Source of the DNA: Thalassospiraceae bacterium LMO-JJ14 | Lineage (GTDB): Bacteria; Pseudomonadota; Alphaproteobacteria; Rhodospirillales; Casp-alpha2 | DNA: 64,000 bases | Assembly: GCA_021555105.2 (NCBI GenBank) | Contig: CP134604.1 | Location: 3,324,501 to 3,388,500, forward strand | Reading direction: 5' to 3' | The notes under the pieces: model-generated | The model's input: the letters and a program-made list of their open reading frames with translations, nothing else | Database searches by the model: none | What the model was told of the DNA's origin: nothing | Program-made: the position numbers and the translations under genes | In this document: piece by piece, positions 55,076 to 63,882 of the stretch | Layout of the letters: each line of letters starts with the position of its first letter | How positions within the stretch are numbered: the stretch's first letter is position 1

Positions 55076-55834
55076 TCAGCGGACGACCGATTTGCGTTCA
55101 CCTTCGGCAACCAAATCGAGTTCAAACAATCGGCCCCATCCCTTGATGCGACTGGTCGGCTCGCCAATCAGGCGCAACCCACTCCAGATCGCGAGTGAAA
55201 CTGTGTCGAATATCGGAATACCGATTTCGGATTCCAACTCGCTAACGATCCTTGCTCCACGCAGATTCGTGCAGAAAATGGTGATTGCCTGCGGTTTGTC
55301 CTTGGCAACTTCACGTACCATTTCGGCGATGGTTTCTTCGGAAAACTCGGAGAACGAAAAGTTGCCCGGGTCGTTCAGGTGACGCTCGGAAATACATTCG
55401 AATCCCTCCGACGCGAAAGTCGAGACCACCTTCTCCTGAATTTCGTCCAAATACGGCGTTACAAGGCCGATCTTCTCTGCACCCTGCGCGCGGAATGCAT
55501 CGGCCATAGCCAGAACTGATGTCGTCGCCGGAATTCCGGTCTGCGCATAGATCTCCTGACAGAGCCTGAAATCGGCATCCAAGCCGAGCCAGCCCGCAGA
55601 CGTGCCGTTCCAGCAAATCGACTGTACCTTGGCGTCCGCGAGAAGTTCGGCAGCGGCAATCATGGGGCCGTTTTCGAACTGCTGAAGCGCTTCTTTCTTC
55701 GCTGTAATTTCAGTGACCTTGAACCGGCCGAAATGCACCGTGATATCCGGACAATTGGCGACAATTGCCGATGACATTGGTTCCAGCACCGTATTCGACG
55801 ACGGCGTCAGCATCCCCAGAAGTTTTCTATTCAT
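55076..55834 (-). CDS. maleate isomerase / Asp-Glu racemase superfamily enzyme
   Basis: The 252-residue protein opens with LGMLTPSSNTVLEP, typical of maleate cis-trans isomerases and arylmalonate decarboxylases. It has two candidate catalytic cysteines: one in SICWNGTSAGWLG (about residue 74) and one in ITIFCTNLRG (about residue 191). Both cysteines are needed for isomerase or racemase chemistry. It sits between dctM and the hydantoinase gene, so maleate, a maleamate-like acid, or a hydantoin-derived acid could be the substrate. Confidence 0.82.
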   Translation of the reverse strand: MNRKLLGMLTPSSNTVLEPMSSAIVANCPDITVHFGRFKVTEITAKKEALQQFENGPMIAAAELLADAKVQSICWNGTSAGWLGLDADFRLCQEIYAQTGIPATTSVLAMADAFRAQGAEKIGLVTPYLDEIQEKVVSTFASEGFECISERHLNDPGNFSFSEFSEETIAEMVREVAKDKPQAITIFCTNLRGARIVSELESEIGIPIFDTVSLAIWSGLRLIGEPTSRIKGWGRLFELDLVAEGERKSVVR

Positions 55835-55883
55835 AACGTTCGTGTTCCTCTCTTATATTTCGCCTTTTCGGCTTATAAATCCG

Positions 55884-57164
55884 TCAAAAACCCAGATACT
55901 TCGGCAGCGCCAGGACAAGATCCGGGAAGATCATGCACAACGCCAGAACGACGAACTGCCATATCACATATGGCCAAACCGCATGAATCAGGGACGTCAT
56001 CGGGATTTTTGTGATCCCGCACATAACGAACAGCAACACGCCCACCGGCGGCGTCATCATGCCGATAACGAGGTTGTACATAAACAGGAAGCCGAAGTAG
56101 AGGGGATCGATACCGAAGCTCAGCGCTACCGGCGCAAACAACGGCACCAGCATGATGTAAGCGGCGTTCGATTCAACGAGCATGCCCACCACGATCAACA
56201 GCACCATTACCAGCAGAATATAGGTCAACGGATCGGAGGTAATGGCCTGCAAAAGGTCCGAAAGCTGTTGTGGCACGAGGTCGATTGTGAAAATGAACGT
56301 TACGGCCGAAGCAAAAGCGATCAGAGCACCAACCATCGATGCCGTGACGGCACCGCGGAACAGGCACCCAGGTAGATCGGCGACCGTGAGGGTACGGGTA
56401 ACAAAGAACCCGACGAGCACCGAATAGGCGACGGCGATGGCGGCGCCTTCGGTAGCTGTAAAGATTCCGACAACGATACCGCCGACGACAAGAATCGGCA
56501 TAACGATAATGATGAAAGCCTTTCTGCCCTGTCTTAGAACTTCGTGGATACTGAACGACTTGCCCGTATGTTCGTAGCCCCGGCGTTTCGAAACGATGGA
56601 GGCTATCACCATGAAACCGATGGTCAGGATGATCCCCGGGATAATTCCCGACATGAACAGTCCGCCGACTGACACGCTAGACCCTGCCATAAGGGCATAA
56701 ACGATCATAGCGTTGCTCGGCGGAATGACCGGGCCGAGGTTCGCCGCGGAAGCAACGACCGCGCTTGAATAATCATCGTCATAATGCTTGCGCAGTGCTG
56801 GCACCAGCGTATTGCCGAGCGCGCTGGCACTGGCGACGGCGGCGCCGCTGACCGATGCCAGGAACATGCCTGACAGAATAGTCACATGCGCAAGGCCCCC
56901 ATGAACGCGGCCGACCAGCGCATTCGCGAAATCAATCAGACGGTGAATAATTCCGGCCTTCAACATCACCTCGCCCGCCAGCATGAAGAGCGGGATCGCC
57001 ATCAGTGGAAAACTGTCAACGGCATGCATCATGCGCTGGGCAAGGACCGTCAGTTCGATGCCCTCGTACCAGAGGGCGCCGAGCGAAGCCATGCCTAGAG
57101 CGAATGCGAGCGGCATTCCGACAGACGCAAACGCACAGAACAGAATAAGTACGACAGCGGTCAT
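55884..57164 (-). CDS. TRAP transporter large permease (DctM family)
   Basis: A 426-residue polytopic protein with FPLMAIPLFMLAGEVMLKAG (about 50-69), SGAAVASASALGNTLVPALRK and ANLGPVIPPSNAMIVYALMAG. It overlaps the dctQ stop by four bases. It closes the TRAP P-Q-M set and is 49 bases before the maleate-isomerase-like gene. Confidence 0.92.
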   Translation of the reverse strand: MTAVVLILFCAFASVGMPLAFALGMASLGALWYEGIELTVLAQRMMHAVDSFPLMAIPLFMLAGEVMLKAGIIHRLIDFANALVGRVHGGLAHVTILSGMFLASVSGAAVASASALGNTLVPALRKHYDDDYSSAVVASAANLGPVIPPSNAMIVYALMAGSSVSVGGLFMSGIIPGIILTIGFMVIASIVSKRRGYEHTGKSFSIHEVLRQGRKAFIIIVMPILVVGGIVVGIFTATEGAAIAVAYSVLVGFFVTRTLTVADLPGCLFRGAVTASMVGALIAFASAVTFIFTIDLVPQQLSDLLQAITSDPLTYILLVMVLLIVVGMLVESNAAYIMLVPLFAPVALSFGIDPLYFGFLFMYNLVIGMMTPPVGVLLFVMCGITKIPMTSLIHAVWPYVIWQFVVLALCMIFPDLVLALPKYLGF

Positions 57165-57664
57165 TGTGTCACCATGTCATCGGTATCATTCGTTTCTTCC
57201 CAGGCGCGATGCCCATGAATAACGAGGTAAAAAAGATGCAGGAAGGAGTGACCGGCACAGATCACCACTGCTGCATAGTAAAGGCCTGCTGAAATCGGCA
57301 GCGTCGGCATCAATTCGGGCCATTTGTCCATGGTCGCTTGCCATCCGATGACAAAGACGAACCCCATAAGCACCGCTGAAACCAGATTGAGTGCACGAGC
57401 GAGGTTGTCCTTTATCGATTCGGCAAGATTGCGGACGAACAGGTCGATACCGACATGGATGCCGAAACGCACGCCGTGTGGGATCGCCAGGAAGATCGAC
57501 CAGACAAAAAACAATCGCGACAATTCGTCTGCGGAATCGATCGAGTAGTTGAATACATACCGGAACACGACCTGCATCGAGACGATCGACGCCATCGCTC
57601 CCATGACGAACACGATTGCCCAATGAGAGACCTGGTCTATCCGCTCAAGAATGCTACGAAACAT
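57161..57664 (-). CDS. TRAP transporter small permease (DctQ family)
   Basis: A 167-residue protein with four hydrophobic segments; ADELSRLFFVWSIFLAIPHGVRFGIHVG in the middle is the DctQ signature region (about residues 41-70). Lies 70 bases after dctP across a hairpin. Confidence 0.88.
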   Translation of the reverse strand: MFRSILERIDQVSHWAIVFVMGAMASIVSMQVVFRYVFNYSIDSADELSRLFFVWSIFLAIPHGVRFGIHVGIDLFVRNLAESIKDNLARALNLVSAVLMGFVFVIGWQATMDKWPELMPTLPISAGLYYAAVVICAGHSFLHLFYLVIHGHRAWEETNDTDDMVTQ

Positions 57665-57690
57665 TTTTTATTATTCTCCGTTTCGGGGAC

Positions 57691-57714
57691 GGGGGCGGCC
57701 CGAAGACCACCCCC
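57691..57714 (-). terminator. GC-rich hairpin between dctP and dctQ
   Basis: An 8-bp stem (57707-57714 with 57691-57698, one G-U pair on the transcript) with an eight-base loop in the short gap between the genes. There is no clean T tract, so a stabilising or partial terminating role is likely. Confidence 0.5.
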
Positions 57715-57734
57715 TACTTCCGAGGCAGTTACCG

Positions 57735-58769
57735 TCAACCGGCTTCAGCAGCCTTAACCGCCTTCAGAACATCGTCCACGATGCTGCCGCCGACGCGATC
57801 GCGAACCTGGTTCACGATATCCTTCGTCGCTTCACGCAGCGCCTTACGGGTATCCAGAGAAATCGGGGTGAACGTCATGCCGCGCTTGACCAACTCATCG
57901 CGCCGCTGGAGATCCTGATCGGCCGCGGTTTTCCGTTGCCAGGCAACAGCTTTCGCCATGGCATCGCGAATAGCCGTCTGCCATTCCGGCTTCAGCTTGT
58001 CGAACTTCTTCTTGTTTGCGACAACGTTGATAAAGTCGAAGAAGTGGCCGCTGTCGGACAGATGTTTCTGCACTTCGTCAAAACGGCGCGTTGCAATGAT
58101 GTTGTATGGGTTTTCCTGACCATCCAGCACGCCCTGCTGCAGCGCAGAATACACTTCCTTGATGTCCATCGCGGTCGGATTGGCGCCCACGGCACGGAAT
58201 GACGCGATATGCGTCTCGCTCGGTTGGAGGCGGATTTTAAGACCGGCGAAATCGTCGATGGTTTTCAGCGCACGAACATTGTTGGTGACGTGCCGGAACC
58301 CGAGCTCCATGTACCCCAGGTTCTCGAAACCTTTTTCGCCAAGCTTTGCATCGAACGTCCGGCCAACGGGGCCATCCATCACCTTGAAGGCCACATCACG
58401 CGACGAGAACAGAAACGGCAGGTTGACCGCATCCAGTTCGGGGACACTGCGCGTGAAGTACGCGATACTCGTGAACACGGCGAAAATCGTGCCTGAACGC
58501 ACCTGGTCGACGTTTTCCTGAGCACCGCCCAATTGCATGGCCGGGAACAAGTCAGCGACCACTTCACCCTTTGTCGATTTCTCAAGCTCTTCCTTGAAAA
58601 TCTTCATCGCGCCAGTTGCCGTATGCTCCAGCGGGAAATTCCCGGCGATACGCAGGCGTTCCGCGGCAACCGCATCGGATACCGCACCAAACGTCAGGGC
58701 ACTTGCAACGCATAACGCAGCCACACCAGCGCCCCGGAAACTTTTTTGACTCTTGAATAATCCAAACAT
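57735..58769 (-). CDS. TRAP transporter substrate-binding protein (DctP family)
   Basis: A 344-residue periplasmic protein with a signal peptide (about residues 10-36, ending AVAA) and the classical DctP features: AMQLGGAQENVDQVRSGTIFAVF (about 76-98), the carboxylate-binding arginine region in GLKIRLQPSETHIASFRAVGANPT, and MDIKEVYSALQQGVLDGQENP. It follows the DctP family used for dicarboxylates, sugar acids and similar acids. ATG 58769 is preferred; ATG 58787 would add six residues. First gene of a possible operon running to the amidohydrolase. Confidence 0.9.
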   Translation of the reverse strand: MFGLFKSQKSFRGAGVAALCVASALTFGAVSDAVAAERLRIAGNFPLEHTATGAMKIFKEELEKSTKGEVVADLFPAMQLGGAQENVDQVRSGTIFAVFTSIAYFTRSVPELDAVNLPFLFSSRDVAFKVMDGPVGRTFDAKLGEKGFENLGYMELGFRHVTNNVRALKTIDDFAGLKIRLQPSETHIASFRAVGANPTAMDIKEVYSALQQGVLDGQENPYNIIATRRFDEVQKHLSDSGHFFDFINVVANKKKFDKLKPEWQTAIRDAMAKAVAWQRKTAADQDLQRRDELVKRGMTFTPISLDTRKALREATKDIVNQVRDRVGGSIVDDVLKAVKAAEAG

Positions 58770-59185
58770 CTCTCTTCTCGTCTCCATTTACTTTGCCAGA
58801 TTCGGCTTGCCAGAACCCGACCATGCGTCAATCCGCACAGCCGGCTTTTTCAAAGCAATGGCAAGCCCGATGAAACCCGGCGTGGTTGAAGGCACCCGTC
58901 AGCCCGGCACACGTCGGCCTTCCGTGGCCCGGTGCCCGAACTCGGGCTGGGCACAGAAACAGAACGAAAGACCTGATGTGTGGGAATTCCAAAGAACATG
59001 ACGCAAGCCCCGTGTTGTTGATGGTTTTGTGCCGCCTTCATTTTCCGGACAGCTTGGCCAGCATCGTACCGCCAGCATAAATGTAATATATAATTTATAA
59101 TTATAAATGCAATATTAATTTTGTTTTCAATGACTTCGCGCGATTGCTCAACGCCAAGCTATTGATTCTTCGTTAGAAAATATTG
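58770..59185 (-). promoter_or_regulatory. intergenic region upstream of dctP, with AT-rich repeats
   Basis: 416 bases without a convincing gene. At 59077-59090 and 59103-59116 a 14-base direct repeat (ATAAATG-T/C-AATAT-A/T) lies in a very AT-rich stretch. It is a candidate operator/promoter region for the TRAP operon, perhaps for the GntR protein at 60.8-61.5 kb. The remainder holds nothing recognisable. Confidence 0.45.
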
Positions 59186-60544
59186 CTATACAGCTTCACG
59201 GGCACGTTGCCACAAGGCCTGCGCTGCGTTCTCTGCGTCACGAATAATCTCATTCGCGTCGACTTTCGTCGGCTTTCCGTCCTCTACCACGATGTCCCCT
59301 TCGACGACGACCATCTCGACATCTCGACCGTGACCGGTATGGACGAGGTTCCCCAGCAGATCGAGTTTCGGCGTCAGATGCGGTCGGCGGAAGTCGAACA
59401 GAACCACATCCGCGCGCTTACCAACCTCAATCGAGCCAACCTCGTTTTCGAGCCCCATCGCCTTGGCACCGTTCATGGTCGCCATCTGAAAAACGTCTTC
59501 GGGTTGCCAGAAGTCGGTAACTCTTCCCTCCTTCAACCTGCCGACACAAAGCGCCCAGCGCATGACTTCAACCATGTCAGCATGCATGTTGTCAGTGGCG
59601 AGGGTCAGATTCGCGCCGGCGCGACGGAGTTCCGTCGTTGGCGCCATCGTGCCGCCCGTCGCATTTCCTTTTGCGATATTGATTGCGTTCACACCGGCAG
59701 CGCCGATCCGCTGGATATCCGCATCGTCGACAAATATGCAATGTGCCCCCAGCAACCGGTCGTCGAGCAACCCGACGTCGTCCAGAAATTCAGGCGGGCG
59801 CATCCCTTCGCGCTCCAGAATTCGTTCAACCTCGATACCGCTTTGGGATAGATGAGTCGTCACACGCAATCCCTTGTCGTCGCGCACTTCGCGGATCGCG
59901 CACAACAACTCACGTGAGCACGTGTCCGGTGCATGCGCTGCGAGTTGCACGCCCATGCGTCCGTTGTCAGCACCGTGATACTTCTCGGCCAGGTCCACCG
60001 CCAACCCCAGTGTTACTTCACCGATCTTGGGATCCACTTCCCAGATTTTCTCATGCACGCGGGAAAAATCGACGTCATGAATCCGGCCGCACGCATAGAC
60101 ACGCAGCCCAACCTCAGCCATTGCGGGCAAGGTCAGGTCCTGATGTACGTACGTGTCGTTGATAAGCGTTGATCCGAACATCATTGCTTCAAGCGCGCCA
60201 AGACGCCCGAGCGCAACAGCCTCATCCGGCGTGACCTCGTGACCGTGTGGCACGCCAGGTGTGTATGCCGGCGCAAACCCCATGTCTTCGGCAACGCCAC
60301 GCACCATGCTGAGGATGGCGTGTGTGTGAACGTTTACGAACCCCGGTGTCATCACACGTCCCGGCAGCGATATGCTGCGCGTCGCCCGAAAATCCGTTTC
60401 AACGACATCGGTCTTTCCGACCTCGACAATGCGGCCGTCTTTTACGGCGACATAACCGTCTTTAATGACGGACTGTTCCCTATCGCCGGTGAGAATATCG
60501 ATATCCTTGATGATCAGATCGAACGTTTCGCCCATGTCAGCCAC
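59186..60544 (-). CDS. amidohydrolase family protein (TRZ/ATZ, MtaD/SsnA-like)
   Basis: A 452-residue metal-dependent hydrolase: PGFVNVHTHAILSMVRG (metal site near residue 65), AAHAPDTCS, TTHLSQSGIEVE, LLGAHCIFVDD and the catalytic aspartate in LATDNMHAD. It resembles S-adenosylhomocysteine/methylthioadenosine and related aminohydrolases. GTG 60544 has AGGAGG seven bases ahead and is preferred to the longer frame and to ATG 60535. Different from the amidohydrolase at 49.0-50.5 kb in its metal motif, so two distinct substrates or successive steps are likely. Confidence 0.83.
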   Translation of the reverse strand: MADMGETFDLIIKDIDILTGDREQSVIKDGYVAVKDGRIVEVGKTDVVETDFRATRSISLPGRVMTPGFVNVHTHAILSMVRGVAEDMGFAPAYTPGVPHGHEVTPDEAVALGRLGALEAMMFGSTLINDTYVHQDLTLPAMAEVGLRVYACGRIHDVDFSRVHEKIWEVDPKIGEVTLGLAVDLAEKYHGADNGRMGVQLAAHAPDTCSRELLCAIREVRDDKGLRVTTHLSQSGIEVERILEREGMRPPEFLDDVGLLDDRLLGAHCIFVDDADIQRIGAAGVNAINIAKGNATGGTMAPTTELRRAGANLTLATDNMHADMVEVMRWALCVGRLKEGRVTDFWQPEDVFQMATMNGAKAMGLENEVGSIEVGKRADVVLFDFRRPHLTPKLDLLGNLVHTGHGRDVEMVVVEGDIVVEDGKPTKVDANEIIRDAENAAQALWQRAREAV

Positions 60545-60753
60545 GCTGGTGCCTCCTGAAATTGGTAGCGCCGGGTGATGGCGCCGATGTTGTTCTCCAC
60601 CAATCAATATCAGGCAAATGATTTTTTTATCAATAATTTTTAATTATATTTTTTGCATCTTATTGTTTTAAAACATTTTTATTAAAACATTTTGCGAAAA
60701 ATAACTGAGTCTGCGCACGCACTGTCACGGGCAGCTTCAGCTTGCAGGGGGAA
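60545..60753 (-). promoter_or_regulatory. AT-rich region between GntR gene and amidohydrolase
   Basis: About 210 bases, very AT-rich at 60605-60700, with a near-repeat TTTTAAAACATTTTT / ATTAAAACATTTT at about 60666-60693. It is a plausible promoter and GntR-binding site for the amidohydrolase. No gene. Confidence 0.4.
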
Positions 60754-61455
60754 TCAGGTATTGGAAACGCGACTTAGGGCGTCGAGGACGAACTTAGCGG
60801 TCAGGTCGCAGTGTTCACGCATCCTTTCGGCAAGCAGGCCGGCGTTCCGACTGCGTAACGCCTCCATGATGCCCTCGTGCTCGCGCGCCGATTCGTCCCA
60901 ACGGACCTGGTCGAGGTTGGCAACGGACCGACCGCGCATGATCTTCCGGGAATAGGCTTCGTACGTGTTCATAAGCACGGGGTTATGCGTCAGGCTGGCG
61001 AGTCGAAAATGAATGTTCTGGTTCTGGCGGAAATAAGAAGTTCGGTTGCCATCCGCATGAGCCGCCATCATCTTCTCATGCATCTTGTCGACTTCGGCGA
61101 TATCTGTATCCGTCGCCCTTTCGACAATCAGCTTGCCGATTAGCGCTTCAAATGAAGCCATGGCTTCGAACACTGCTGAAATTTCATCGATGCTGACTTC
61201 CGAAACCATGCTTCCGCGACGGGGCAGCAGGACGACCAGCCCCTCCGACGCCAGCACCTTGAGCGCCTCGCGTAGCGGTGTACGCGATACGCCCAGATCC
61301 TCACAGATCGCGACTTCGGGTATGCGGGTACCCGGTGCGAGTTCCCCTTCCAGGATCATATCCCGCACTGTGACGACCAATTCGTCATGCAACGAAGGCC
61401 TCGACCTGAAGCCGCCTTTTCTGCCACCGCCTTTGACCGTCGAGTTGGATTTCAT
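60754..61455 (-). CDS. GntR family regulator, FCD subgroup
   Basis: The 233-residue protein has a basic N-terminal tail, a winged helix (about residues 22-88, with VAICEDLGVSRTPLREALKVLASEGLV) and an all-helical FCD effector domain (about 95-225). The metal-site pattern of FCD proteins is probably formed by histidines in NIHFRLA and REHEGI and by EHCDLT. ATG 61455 has GGAGG ten bases ahead; TTG 61476 is possible. Likely represses the adjacent catabolic genes. Confidence 0.88.
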   Translation of the reverse strand: MKSNSTVKGGGRKGGFRSRPSLHDELVVTVRDMILEGELAPGTRIPEVAICEDLGVSRTPLREALKVLASEGLVVLLPRRGSMVSEVSIDEISAVFEAMASFEALIGKLIVERATDTDIAEVDKMHEKMMAAHADGNRTSYFRQNQNIHFRLASLTHNPVLMNTYEAYSRKIMRGRSVANLDQVRWDESAREHEGIMEALRSRNAGLLAERMREHCDLTAKFVLDALSRVSNT

Positions 61456-61717
61456 TCGTTGTATTTCCTCCGACAAGAATGCCTCTTATCACGACGAAGA
61501 TGCAAATATCTAGCGGATTGTCATATTTCGGGCGCCATCTCGGCACAATCACTGGGTGCCCGGTGCTTGGAATCAGCCGTGCTGCTTCCAGATTTCCCTG
61601 CATTAACAAAGCCACGATGATATCGCTCCAAACAAACAAAGCATTGAATTATTCAGGCGACGAAACCATCTGCCAGTGATTCAGTTAAAAACACATAGAA
61701 ATCGGAGGAGATGGTTA

Positions 61718-62134
61718 GTGACAAAGGTTTTGGTAACAACCGGGCCATTCACATTCGACGGCGTTCTCGAGACGAAAGCCGCACCGCAGACGTGCGCGCT
61801 GATCGAGAAACAACTGCCGCTGGACAGCAAAATTATCCACGTACGTTGGAGTGGAGAAGGCGTCTGGATTCCGTTCGGCGACGATCATTTCGACGTCGGT
61901 TACGAAAACCATACCAGTTATCCGAAGCCGGGGCAGATGATCCTGTATCCTGGCGGAATCAGCGAATCGGAGATGCTTCTGGCATATGGCGAAGTGCGGT
62001 TCGCTTCGAAATTCGGGCAACTCGCCGGCAATCATTTTCTGACGATCGATGACCCGGACGGAAACCTTTATGAACTTGGACGAAGCGTTTTGTGGGAGGG
62101 AGCAAAAGGAATTTACATCGAACGCCGAGGGTGA
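61718..62134 (+). CDS. DUF3830 family protein
   Basis: The 138-residue protein has WSGEGVWIPFGDDHFDVGYENHTSYPKPG and LAYGEVRFASKFGQLAGNHF, which I recognise as DUF3830, a small cyclophilin-like family of unknown function commonly found with hydantoin racemases and amidohydrolases. GTG 61718 has AGGAG seven bases ahead, so the shorter frame is preferred. It is the only plus-strand gene in the right-hand 14 kb and converges on the racemase gene. Confidence 0.75.
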   Translation: MTKVLVTTGPFTFDGVLETKAAPQTCALIEKQLPLDSKIIHVRWSGEGVWIPFGDDHFDVGYENHTSYPKPGQMILYPGGISESEMLLAYGEVRFASKFGQLAGNHFLTIDDPDGNLYELGRSVLWEGAKGIYIERRG

Positions 62135-62162
62135 CGGTCCCCCGCGCGTCGGTTTGGTGGTA

Positions 62163-62930
62163 TTAGGAATTCAGTGAACCATGTCCGTCTTTGTGTGCGA
62201 GACGGGCAGCAAGCGCAGCAGTCAGGCCCACCGATTCTTTGGCGGCAGGCCGCATGAAGTTTCCGGATTCCGCTTTCCGGAATTTCAAGGCGACAAGAAG
62301 TTCGAGCTGTTTGATTGCCGCTTCGGCACAATCAACAACAGGCACGGGGATGCGATCGCGAACGCGCGATGCCAATCCGGCAAGCGGGGCGCCGGCTAGA
62401 ACGACCACATCCGCACCATCCCGAACGACGGCATCGTTCGCAAGCTCGGCCAGCAGATCTTCCTTTTCTTCGCCGACATCGTTGATCGACGTGAATGGCT
62501 TGTCGAGCGTCCGAATGCTGACGCAGCGACTTGATAATTTGTGCCAGTCGACGCACTCCTGATACCAGGATCCCAGCGCCGTTGCGAATGTCACAATGGA
62601 GAAATTGCGGCCAAGCATCGATGCCGTGACCATCCCTGCTTCGGCAAGCCCAATGACTGGAATGTCGAACATTTCGCGCGCACCGCCGAGTCCCGGATCA
62701 CCAAACGCCGCGACAATCGCGCCATCGGCGTTAGCGGATTTCTCCGACAGAACCTCCAACACCACTTGACCGCCAATGAGCTCCTCGGCGCGGGTGGAGA
62801 TGTAAGGAACTCCTTTTTTGGCGGTAACAGGAATAATTTCCGTGTCCAGCGAAGCGACCGCCGCCGCTGCAGAATGCAGCCGAGCCGTGACGCACTCGCT
62901 GGTGTTCGGATTAATGAGAAGAAGTTTCAA
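62163..62930 (-). CDS. hydantoin/Asp-Glu racemase family protein with altered first cysteine
   Basis: A 255-residue protein opening MKLLLINPNTSECVTARL as in hydantoin and allantoin racemases. The second catalytic cysteine is present in PVVDCAEAAIK (about residue 199). At the first site, usually ACFGDPG, the sequence reads AAFGDPG (residues 74-80), so the cysteine is replaced by alanine. Related annotated racemases may share this. With one acid/base residue missing it may act on only one enantiomer or do another reaction. Near GntR, DUF3830 and GAF genes. Confidence 0.8.
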   Translation of the reverse strand: MKLLLINPNTSECVTARLHSAAAAVASLDTEIIPVTAKKGVPYISTRAEELIGGQVVLEVLSEKSANADGAIVAAFGDPGLGGAREMFDIPVIGLAEAGMVTASMLGRNFSIVTFATALGSWYQECVDWHKLSSRCVSIRTLDKPFTSINDVGEEKEDLLAELANDAVVRDGADVVVLAGAPLAGLASRVRDRIPVPVVDCAEAAIKQLELLVALKFRKAESGNFMRPAAKESVGLTAALAARLAHKDGHGSLNS

Positions 62931-63376
62931 GATTTTTCTCCGTATTGAGTTTCGGCTTCATTACCGACTGTCCATATACAGGCGAAGCGGCCCCGTTTCC
63001 ATAGGCGCGAAGGAAACAAAGACGACAATCTTCATTTTCTGGCTATTGCGTTCGAGGGTCGAGTCCGTCGCCTGCGCCGATCAATGTCCACTGCCTTCTC
63101 ATCTTTCGCGGACAAGTTGATAAGGTCGTCATTGTGCTCCGACACACCGATGAGTGGCTTCATACCGGCAGAACTCTGCGCCCTTGAGGACATCGGCCTC
63201 TGGCCGGTCCTGCGTTAGGAGCAAGGTCACCTATTGGAATCGAAACCTATGCATTCAACCCGGTCGGATAAGCGTCTTGCATTTTGCCTATGCATAGTGG
63301 CGGCTACTCCATACGCAATACTCGCTGTTGCAAGTCTGCACCAACGATCGGAGTGAAGATATTATCGTTGAGTCAG
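62931..63376. other. intergenic region, no gene recognised
   Basis: 446 bases between the racemase gene and the GAF gene, both on the minus strand. Only short frames are present, none with a family match; the sequence CCTATGCAT occurs twice (about 63246 and 63288). It should hold the racemase promoter. Confidence 0.4.
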
Positions 63377-63880
63377 CTATCTATTCTTAAGTGCACTGGC
63401 AAGCTCATCGGCGATCTTGTGAGCACACGCCACATGATCCTCGCGATAAAAACCCGCTTCATCCAGTAAATTCATCGTTCCTAGGGTTTTGCCGTCGGCC
63501 CTGATCGGCATGTTCAGGACGGATTCCAGTCCAAGGTCGATGATCACCGCATAGTCATTGAAATTGGCGCGGATATCGTCGGCATTGTAGCCGATGAAAG
63601 GTCGCCCTTGCGTCAGAACTTGGTCGCCCCACGCAGTAAAGCGTTTCTTCTTTCGTCCGCCCGTCGGATATTTGTCGGGATTGCTTGAATAACAGCGCTC
63701 CACTTCCATGCTCTCGCGATGCAACGCCATGACCGTAAACAACCGGTGGCCGATCAGGTCTGCGGCGGCTCTTTCTGCCAAGCGGAACGCGGTGTCGGCG
63801 TCCGGCGCTTCGGCGACCGCTTTCGCATAGGCATCAAGAGCTTGGAGCATTGCCGCATCCTCAATCGTTTCACCCGACAT
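63377..63880 (-). CDS. GAF domain protein
   Basis: A 167-residue single-domain protein; FRLAERAAADLIGHRLFTVMAL, YSSNPDKYPTGGRKKK and LESVLNMPIRADGKTLGTMNLLD fit a stand-alone GAF domain that binds a small ligand. It starts two bases after the stop of the gamma-glutamyltransferase gene, so the two form an operon. There is no output domain; a role in ligand sensing or as an enzyme subunit cannot be told apart. Confidence 0.75.
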   Translation of the reverse strand: MSGETIEDAAMLQALDAYAKAVAEAPDADTAFRLAERAAADLIGHRLFTVMALHRESMEVERCYSSNPDKYPTGGRKKKRFTAWGDQVLTQGRPFIGYNADDIRANFNDYAVIIDLGLESVLNMPIRADGKTLGTMNLLDEAGFYREDHVACAHKIADELASALKNR

Positions 63881-63882
63881 TT

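Noticed and set aside
59060-59180. Possible insertion-sequence remnant in the AT-rich stretch
   Set aside because: No transposase frame, no terminal inverted repeats and no target duplication; a regulatory region is simpler.
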